Positions 13,985 through 18,714 of a stretch of DNA of 18,714 nucleotides are shown in pieces. Below the pieces are notes generated by a model, which was not told where the DNA came from, made no database searches, and worked only from the letters and a program-made list of their open reading frames with translations. The translations under genes were made by a program, and so were the position numbers. Where the stretch lies: positions 1 to 18,714 of the forward strand of contig LIAZ01000007.1 of NCBI GenBank assembly GCA_001438985.1, written 5' to 3'. This DNA comes from Acidimicrobium sp. BACL17 MAG-120823-bin42. GTDB lineage: Bacteria; Actinomycetota; Acidimicrobiia; Acidimicrobiales; Ilumatobacteraceae. Position 1 is the first letter of the stretch. Every line of letters starts with the position of its first letter.

Positions 13985-15028
13985 ATGAAGTTTGTTCGCA
14001 TGAGCTCCCGCCTGGCTGCGCTCGCAGCAGTAATCACTTTGTCAGCATGCGGAGGATCAAGCGACACAACGTCGGATTCATCGGTTGTTGTCCCAGTCAC
14101 CGATGTGGTGCTTGATGAGCCGGTCTATCCGCTAACCGGTCTGCCTATTAGCGATCAGGCTGCGGCGTCGCGAGTTGCGATGGTGGTCAAAATTGATAAC
14201 CACCCTTCGGCACGGCCTCAGGCAGGTATTAATCAAGCCGACATCATCTTCGAAGAAAATGTCGAAAAGCTCACACGGTATGCAGCGGTGTTTCATAGCG
14301 AAGGTTCCGATCCAGTCGGACCAATTCGCAGTGGCCGTTTTCAGGACATCAATATGGTGGGCTCTCTAAATAAGCCACTGTTCGTATGGAGCGGTGGCAA
14401 TAGCAAGGTTTCATCAGCGATCGCAAAGTCGGATCTTGTTGACTTGAGTTATTCAAAAGCAAATACTGACGGTGGCTTTAAGCGAAATGATGAATACAGG
14501 GCACCGCACAACCTGTTTGCTGAAACCACAAAACTATGGACACTTGCGCCAGCCGGATCAGCGGCGCCGGTGCAACAGTTTGCCTATCGCTCGGTCAGTG
14601 ATGCCAATGCATCAACGTCTAAAGAATCCACAGGACTCAAAGTGTCAATGGATGGTGTGAAGGTGCAGTGGGATTGGGATCCAGCGACCAGGGAGTATGT
14701 CCGAACCCAGAACGGTTCAGTTGTGGTCGACCCGCAAGATGTTGCACTCTCGGTGCCAAACGTTGTGGTCCTTGAGGTGGTGTACACCAACACGTACAGC
14801 CCAACATCAAAGACGCTCGGGACGGGCAAGGTCTACGTATTTACCAACGGTGTTGTCTATGAAGGAACCTGGTCGCGAAACGACCGCTTGAAGCCATTCG
14901 AGCTGAAAGATTCGGCAGGTGGCGTGATCAAGTTGACCCCGGGACAGACCTTTGTGCAGGTGGCTCGTGCAGATAAGACCGCGGTGGTAACCGCGGGACT
15001 TACTCAAGACGACGTTGAGTTCCCGTAA
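13985..15028 (+). CDS. DUF3048 (YerB-like) lipoprotein
   Basis: A 347-residue exported lipoprotein. Residues 1-21 form a lipoprotein signal peptide with lipobox LSAC (C22 is the lipidated residue), followed by a Ser/Thr/Asp-rich linker. The DUF3048 N-terminal domain begins near YPLTGLPI with VAMVVKIDNHPSARPQAGIN, then DIIFEENVEKLTRYAAVFHS and VGPIRSGRFQDI, all family hallmarks. The C-terminal part (VVLEVVYTNTY and YEGTWSRNDRLKPFEL onward) is the second YerB-type domain. Its function is unknown in general; the fold is thought to be cell-wall or surface associated. GGGAG lies 9 bases before the ATG, and the gene follows htpX by 2 bases, suggesting an envelope quality-control unit. Confidence 0.87.
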   Translation: MKFVRMSSRLAALAAVITLSACGGSSDTTSDSSVVVPVTDVVLDEPVYPLTGLPISDQAAASRVAMVVKIDNHPSARPQAGINQADIIFEENVEKLTRYAAVFHSEGSDPVGPIRSGRFQDINMVGSLNKPLFVWSGGNSKVSSAIAKSDLVDLSYSKANTDGGFKRNDEYRAPHNLFAETTKLWTLAPAGSAAPVQQFAYRSVSDANASTSKESTGLKVSMDGVKVQWDWDPATREYVRTQNGSVVVDPQDVALSVPNVVVLEVVYTNTYSPTSKTLGTGKVYVFTNGVVYEGTWSRNDRLKPFELKDSAGGVIKLTPGQTFVQVARADKTAVVTAGLTQDDVEFP

Positions 15029-15082
15029 CTAATTCGCCAATAATTCTGTAGGGACGCTTAGGGGCGACGCGGCGGCGGTCGG

Positions 15083-15088
15083 TACGCT
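15083..15088 (+). promoter_or_regulatory. Candidate -10 hexamer for leaderless pdxS
   Basis: TACGCT ends 7 bases before the pdxS ATG. The 67-base gap before pdxS is the longest intergenic stretch in the window; it has a GC-rich segment (15061-15080) and no Shine-Dalgarno. No operator for a MocR/PdxR regulator was recognised. Confidence 0.48.
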
Positions 15089-15095
15089 TATTGCC

Positions 15096-15992
15096 ATGAC
15101 TACACGCAAGAGCACATCAGCTTCTGGTTCGATGAGGGTTAATCGCGGTTTGGCAGAAATGCTCAAAGGCGGCGTCATTATGGACGTTGTCAACCCCGAG
15201 CAAGCAAAGATTGCCGAAGATGCGGGTGCGACCGCGGTAATGGCCCTTGAGCGTGTGCCAGCCGATATTCGTCGTGACGGTGGTGTTGCTCGAATGAGCG
15301 ACCCGGAAATGATTGAAGGCATCAAAGCGGCAGTAACGATTCCCGTTATGGCCAAGGCTCGAATTGGGCATTTTGTGGAAGCACAAATTTTGGAATCGCT
15401 CGGAGTCGACTTTATCGATGAGTCGGAAGTGCTGACACCAGCCGACGAAGCGCATCACATCGACAAATTTGCGTTTACGGCCCCATTCGTCTGTGGTGCA
15501 ACAAATCTCGGAGAAGCATTGCGCCGAATCAGTGAAGGCGCCGCTCTCATTCGCTCGAAGGGTGAAGCAGGAACAGGAAACGTTGTGGAGGCTGTTCGTC
15601 ACCTTCGTAACATCACGGGAGACATTCGTCGAATCACACAGGCCGATGCTGCAGAGTTATTTGAGTGGGCGAAAAAACTTGGTGCACCTTTGCCACTCGT
15701 ACAAGAAATTGCCGAAACTGGAAAATTGCAAGTGCCATTGTTTTGCGCAGGCGGAATCGCCACACCAGCAGACGCAGCATTAGCAATGCAGTTGGGCGCT
15801 GAAGCGGTGTTTGTGGGTTCGGGAATATTCAAGAGCAACGATCCAGCCCCACGGGCAAAGGCAATTGTTGAAGCCACAACCCATTTCCGTGATGCACACA
15901 TTCTGGCAAAGGTGAGCAGAAATCTCGGCGCACCGATGACCGGAATTGGTATGGATCAGATCAACGAGCGATACGCCGAGCGTGGTTGGTAA
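15096..15992 (+). CDS. pdxS: Pyridoxal 5'-phosphate synthase subunit PdxS
   Basis: A 298-residue TIM-barrel synthase that makes PLP from ribose 5-phosphate, glyceraldehyde 3-phosphate and ammonia supplied by PdxT. Active-site features are D30 (GGVIMDVVNPEQAK), the Schiff-base Lys K87 in PVMAKARIGHF, and the second Lys in RSKGEAGTGNVVEAVRHLR near residues 154-172. FCAGGIATPADAAL and AEAVFVGSGIFKS complete the phosphate-binding end. The length is standard. It is followed by pdxT after 12 bases. The first 15 residues are polar and not conserved; the ATG at 15096 is kept because a -10-like element lies 7 bases upstream. Confidence 0.97.
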   Translation: MTTRKSTSASGSMRVNRGLAEMLKGGVIMDVVNPEQAKIAEDAGATAVMALERVPADIRRDGGVARMSDPEMIEGIKAAVTIPVMAKARIGHFVEAQILESLGVDFIDESEVLTPADEAHHIDKFAFTAPFVCGATNLGEALRRISEGAALIRSKGEAGTGNVVEAVRHLRNITGDIRRITQADAAELFEWAKKLGAPLPLVQEIAETGKLQVPLFCAGGIATPADAALAMQLGAEAVFVGSGIFKSNDPAPRAKAIVEATTHFRDAHILAKVSRNLGAPMTGIGMDQINERYAERGW

Positions 15993-16004
15993 TCGAGAAA
16001 CATC

Positions 16005-16586
16005 TTGAGTGGTGTCATTGGTGTCCTTGCGCTGCAAGGAGCATTTGAAGCACACGAAGCAGTGTTGCGTGGCATGGGTTGCCAAACACAGCAGGTGCGA
16101 ACGCCTGATGATTTAGCCAAGGTTGATTCTCTTGTTCTTCCTGGTGGAGAGTCGACAACGATGTCGCACTTACTCGTAACTTCTGGGCTGTTCGATCCAT
16201 TACAAGCGCGGATAGATGATCATCTTCCTGTGTTCGGAACGTGTGCCGGAATGATCCTGTTGTCAGCACACATTGAAGATGGCCGACCCGATCAGCGTTG
16301 CTTTTCAGCAATTGATATTGATGCTCGTCGTAATGCATACGGGCGGCAGATTGACAGTTTCGAAACTGATTTAGCGGTGCAAGGAATTGATGGCGACTTT
16401 CATGCCGTATTCATTAGGGCGCCACAGGTTGTCCGTTATGGTCCAGGTGTGAATATTTTGGCTCGCCATGATGACGATGTTGTCCTTGCACGCGAAGGTG
16501 CGGTGCTTGTTGCATCGTTTCATCCCGAATTGACTGATGACAACCGAATTCATCGGCTGTTTATTGAAATGTTGCAGGAGGTTTAG
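16005..16586 (+). CDS. pdxT: Pyridoxal 5'-phosphate synthase glutaminase subunit PdxT
   Basis: A 193-residue class I glutamine amidotransferase that frees ammonia from glutamine and channels it to PdxS. GVLALQGAFEAHE (6-18) starts the domain, LVLPGGESTTM (43-53) forms the oxyanion region, and the triad is C80 (FGTCAGM), H173 and E175 (ASFHPEL). The start is a TTG at 16005, five bases after GAGAAA; no ATG is available before the conserved GVLALQG. It follows pdxS by 12 bases and is followed by yebC after 2 bases. Confidence 0.95.
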   Translation: MSGVIGVLALQGAFEAHEAVLRGMGCQTQQVRTPDDLAKVDSLVLPGGESTTMSHLLVTSGLFDPLQARIDDHLPVFGTCAGMILLSAHIEDGRPDQRCFSAIDIDARRNAYGRQIDSFETDLAVQGIDGDFHAVFIRAPQVVRYGPGVNILARHDDDVVLAREGAVLVASFHPELTDDNRIHRLFIEMLQEV

Positions 16587-16588
16587 GT

Positions 16589-17338
16589 ATGTCTGGACAT
16601 TCCAAATGGGCAACGATCAAACGCAAGAAGGGCGCTATCGATGCGGCTCGAGGCAAAACATTTGCGAAGTTGTCACGCCAGCTTGATGTAGCAACGCGAG
16701 AGGGTGGTGGAGATCCTGCAAGTAATGCAACATTGCGAACCATTATTCAAAAGGCAAAAGCAGCCCACATGACCAACGATGCGATTGATCGCGCAATTAA
16801 ACGCGGTCTTGGCGAACAAAGTGGTGCTGCATACGAGACCGTCACCTACGAAGGCTATGCGCCAGGAGGAGTGGCGATGCTTGTTGATGCCCTGACGAAT
16901 AATCGCAATCGCACTGCCGCGGACGTGCGCATGGCATTTACCAAATCTGGAGGAGCATTGGCCGAACCAGGTGCGGTTGCGTGGCAGTTCTCGCGAAAAG
17001 GAATAGTGCAAGTGGATAAGACTGTCACCGAAGACGAAGTGATGTTGGTCGCACTCGACCATGGTGCAGAAGATGTCACTGACGATGGTGATTCATGGCG
17101 AGTTACGTGTGACTCGGCAACGGTATTTGAACTCAAGGCTGCGTTAGAAGAGGCAGGCATGAATGTTGTGTCTGCGCAGAACACGATGGTGTCATCAATG
17201 AGTGTCGCAGTGGACAATCCAGATGATGCCAAAGCAATCGTTAAGATCATGGATGATCTTGAAGACAATGATGACGTTCAAGACGTATACGCAAACTTTG
17301 ATATTTCAGACGAACTACTCAGCGAGGTTGCACAATGA
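16589..17338 (+). CDS. yebC: YebC/PmpR-family protein (TACO1 type)
   Basis: A 249-residue YebC-family protein starting with the invariant MSGHSKWATIKRKKGAID and continuing with RGKTFAKLSRQL and NATLRTIIQKAKAAHM. The family binds DNA or the ribosome and has been linked to transcription control near ruv genes and to relief of stalling at proline runs. It has the best Shine-Dalgarno in the window, AGGAGG at 16576-16581, 7 bases before the ATG and inside the end of pdxT. The acidic C-terminal region (DDLEDNDDVQDVYANFDI) is standard. Its stop overlaps the peroxiredoxin start (ATGA). Confidence 0.96.
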   Translation: MSGHSKWATIKRKKGAIDAARGKTFAKLSRQLDVATREGGGDPASNATLRTIIQKAKAAHMTNDAIDRAIKRGLGEQSGAAYETVTYEGYAPGGVAMLVDALTNNRNRTAADVRMAFTKSGGALAEPGAVAWQFSRKGIVQVDKTVTEDEVMLVALDHGAEDVTDDGDSWRVTCDSATVFELKAALEEAGMNVVSAQNTMVSSMSVAVDNPDDAKAIVKIMDDLEDNDDVQDVYANFDISDELLSEVAQ

Positions 17339-17796
17339 CACTAAAAGCAGGAGATCGGGCGCCAGATTTTACGTTGCCTGGAACAAGTGGAAAGTCATAT
17401 TCGCTTTCCGATTACGCAGGCAAACCGGTAGTCATCGTGTTTTATCCCGGAGACAATACGCCTGTGTGCACGAAGCAGCTCAATGCCTATAACGATGAGA
17501 TGAGCGAGTTTGACAATGTTGGTGCTCAGATCATCGGAATTTCATCACAGGATGTGTCAAGTCACGACGAGTTTTCGGGTAAGCATGGTTTCGCGTTCCC
17601 ATTACTGGCAGATGTTGACAAACACGTCTCGCAGCAATACGGCATCTTGGGACCTCTCGGGTTTCCCCGCAGGAGCGTGTTCGTTGTCGATGGCAAAGGC
17701 ATCGTTCGCTATGTTCATCGGGCGTCAGCGGGGTTGACATATCGGCCAGTTCGCGAGCTCATCGAAGCGGTGGAAAAGGCCAAACTCAACTCGTAA
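17335..17796 (+). CDS. bcp: Bcp/PrxQ-like 1-Cys peroxiredoxin
   Basis: A 153-residue thiol peroxidase of the AhpC/TSA fold. The peroxidatic cysteine is C45 in FYPGDNTPVCTKQ; this is the only cysteine in the protein, so no internal resolving cysteine exists and an outside thiol must regenerate it. With mycothiol made by this organism, mycothiol plus mycoredoxin is the natural candidate (as for M. tuberculosis AhpE), but that is inference. GDRAPDFTLPGTSGK and FPLLADVDKHVSQQYG fit the Bcp/PrxQ group. It overlaps the yebC stop by 4 bases. Confidence 0.9.
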   Translation: MTLKAGDRAPDFTLPGTSGKSYSLSDYAGKPVVIVFYPGDNTPVCTKQLNAYNDEMSEFDNVGAQIIGISSQDVSSHDEFSGKHGFAFPLLADVDKHVSQQYGILGPLGFPRRSVFVVDGKGIVRYVHRASAGLTYRPVRELIEAVEKAKLNS

Positions 17797-17803
17797 GCCG
17801 AAC

Positions 17804-17809
17804 TAGTCT
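17804..17809 (+). promoter_or_regulatory. Candidate -10 hexamer for leaderless ruvC
   Basis: TAGTCT lies in the 20-base gap between the peroxiredoxin gene and ruvC and ends exactly 7 bases before the ruvC ATG. No Shine-Dalgarno is present. Confidence 0.5.
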
Positions 17810-17816
17810 TGAACAT

Positions 17817-18350
17817 ATGTTCGCCCCAACGTCGTCTGTGGTGCTGGGGATCGACCCTGGTTTAACGCGCTGTGGTTTTGCTGCCTTGTTGCCCAGTGCT
17901 GGTGGCAAGGCCGATGTGGTCTCAATGGGTGTGCTGACATCTCCTAAAGATGATCAGTTGCCACAACGACTTGCGATGATCCAGGTTGATCTCGAAGCGT
18001 TGATCAACGATGTTGGCCCAATTGCGATCGCGGTTGAACAAGTATTTTTTCAGAACAATGTGCGAACAGCAATGAGTGTTGGGCAAGTAAGTGGTCTGGT
18101 CTTGGCTATGGCGTACAGGTTGGGGATAGAGGTTGTGCAATACACGCCAAGTCAAGTGAAGTTGGCGATTGCAGGGTCGGGGACCGCAAGCAAACTGCAA
18201 GTTCAGAAAATGGTGCAACGGCGACTTGGGTTACGTGCGTTGCCAAAACCCGCAGATGCTGCTGACGCCGCTGCAATTGCGTTGTGTCACATGGCGGTGT
18301 CGCCGCTAGCCAATAGCGTCCAACGCGCACAAGCGGGGGCACGGCAATGA
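17817..18350 (+). CDS. ruvC: Holliday junction resolvase RuvC
   Basis: A 177-residue RNase H-fold endonuclease that cuts Holliday junctions during recombination repair, working with RuvAB. The four acidic catalytic residues are visible: D13 (LGIDPGLTRCG), E74 (AVEQVFFQNN), D147 and D150 (PADAADAAAIALCH). The last 17 residues are a polar tail. The stop overlaps the ruvA start (ATGA), the usual ruvC-ruvA arrangement, and ruvB is expected beyond the window. Confidence 0.97.
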   Translation: MFAPTSSVVLGIDPGLTRCGFAALLPSAGGKADVVSMGVLTSPKDDQLPQRLAMIQVDLEALINDVGPIAIAVEQVFFQNNVRTAMSVGQVSGLVLAMAYRLGIEVVQYTPSQVKLAIAGSGTASKLQVQKMVQRRLGLRALPKPADAADAAAIALCHMAVSPLANSVQRAQAGARQ

Positions 18351-18714
18351 TTGGATCGTTGCGAGCATCCGTGATTGAACGAAACAGTGACGGCACAGTG
18401 CTAGTTGAAGCGGCAGGTGTTGGATACATCGTTCATGTCACTCCACGCACCCTTGCCGAACTAGAGCCAACGTCTGCAGTGTTTATGCACGTGCATCATC
18501 ACATTCGCGAAGATGCGCACACGTTATTTGGGTTTCTTGACAAAGACGAGCGAGTCACATTTCAAACATTGATTGCCACGCACGGTATAGGTCCGAGTAT
18601 GGCTATGGCGATTTTGGCAACTCACACCCCTCGAGCACTTGTCGATATTGTCGCCACAAATGATCATGGAGCACTTACCCTTGTTCCAGGTGTTGGGAAG
18701 AAAACTGCTGAGCG
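18347..18714 (+). CDS. ruvA: Holliday junction helicase subunit RuvA, N-terminal part
   Basis: The first 122 residues of RuvA, cut by the right edge. Residues 1-62 form the OB-fold domain (MIGSLRASVIERNSDG to HIREDAHTLFGFLD). Two helix-hairpin-helix motifs follow: HGIGPSMAMAIL (about 80-91) and VPGVGKKTAE (about 113-122). RuvA binds the four-way junction as a tetramer and loads the RuvB motor. The ATG overlaps the ruvC stop. The C-terminal RuvB-binding domain is not in view. Confidence 0.95.
   Translation, partial: MIGSLRASVIERNSDGTVLVEAAGVGYIVHVTPRTLAELEPTSAVFMHVHHHIREDAHTLFGFLDKDERVTFQTLIATHGIGPSMAMAILATHTPRALVDIVATNDHGALTLVPGVGKKTAE

Noticed and set aside
15117..15602. 161-codon minus-strand frame inside pdxS
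   Set aside because: It is antisense to pdxS, with no domain or upstream signals.

Overview
The window reads as a chromosomal segment of an actinobacterium, most likely a moderate-GC, free-living, possibly aquatic member of the Acidimicrobiia. That placement is inference. It rests on three things: mycothiol synthesis (MshC), F420-type enzymes (an NpdG-like reductase and a luciferase-like oxidoreductase), and a phosphatidylinositol-mannoside gene order like that of Mycobacterium tuberculosis (thrS, HIT, pgsA1, patA, pimA, then pdxS, pdxT, yebC, ruvC, ruvA). Coding density is very high and no stretch of 300 bases lacks a gene. No tRNA, rRNA, CRISPR array, insertion sequence or convincing terminator was seen.

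Layout. On the minus strand from 1159 down to 1 are an InhA-type enoyl-ACP reductase and the start of a secreted subtilisin-like protease that runs off the left edge. Divergently, 1206-3779 carries npdG, mshC and a PlsC-type acyltransferase. From 3821 to 8456 comes thrS, a HIT hydrolase, an unrecognised two-helix membrane protein, a CDP-alcohol phosphatidyltransferase and a PatA-like acyltransferase. From 8453 to 10331 lies a compact arsenic cassette: arsR on the minus strand, then arsI, an AqpS-like channel gene and a mycothiol-type arsC on the plus strand, around a perfect 12-2-12 palindrome. A luciferase-like oxidoreductase follows on the minus strand (10328-11263). The plus strand resumes with pimA, lemA, an HtpX-like M48 protease, a DUF3048 lipoprotein, pdxS, pdxT, yebC, a 1-Cys peroxiredoxin, ruvC and the start of ruvA.

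How the genes work together. PgsA, PatA and PimA together make acylated phosphatidylinositol mannosides, and FabI and PlsC supply and use fatty acyl chains. MshC makes mycothiol, which the ArsC type found here is known to use as co-substrate and which can support 1-Cys peroxiredoxins. ArsI would turn trivalent organoarsenicals into arsenite, ArsC would turn arsenate into arsenite, and the aquaporin would let arsenite leave; no arsenite pump is encoded here. The cassette plus the oxidoreductase splits patA from pimA, which are neighbours in M. tuberculosis.

The clearest pattern not explained by gene content is a TANNNT hexamer ending exactly 6 or 7 bases before the start codon, without a Shine-Dalgarno sequence, at seven genes that open transcription units (fabI, pgsA, patA, pimA, lemA, pdxS, ruvC). 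This predicts leaderless transcription as the default for unit-leading genes here, while internal genes use stop-start overlaps or Shine-Dalgarno sites. I found no wholly new system. The most interesting local puzzles are the arsR start codon inside its own operator and the pump-less arsenic cassette.
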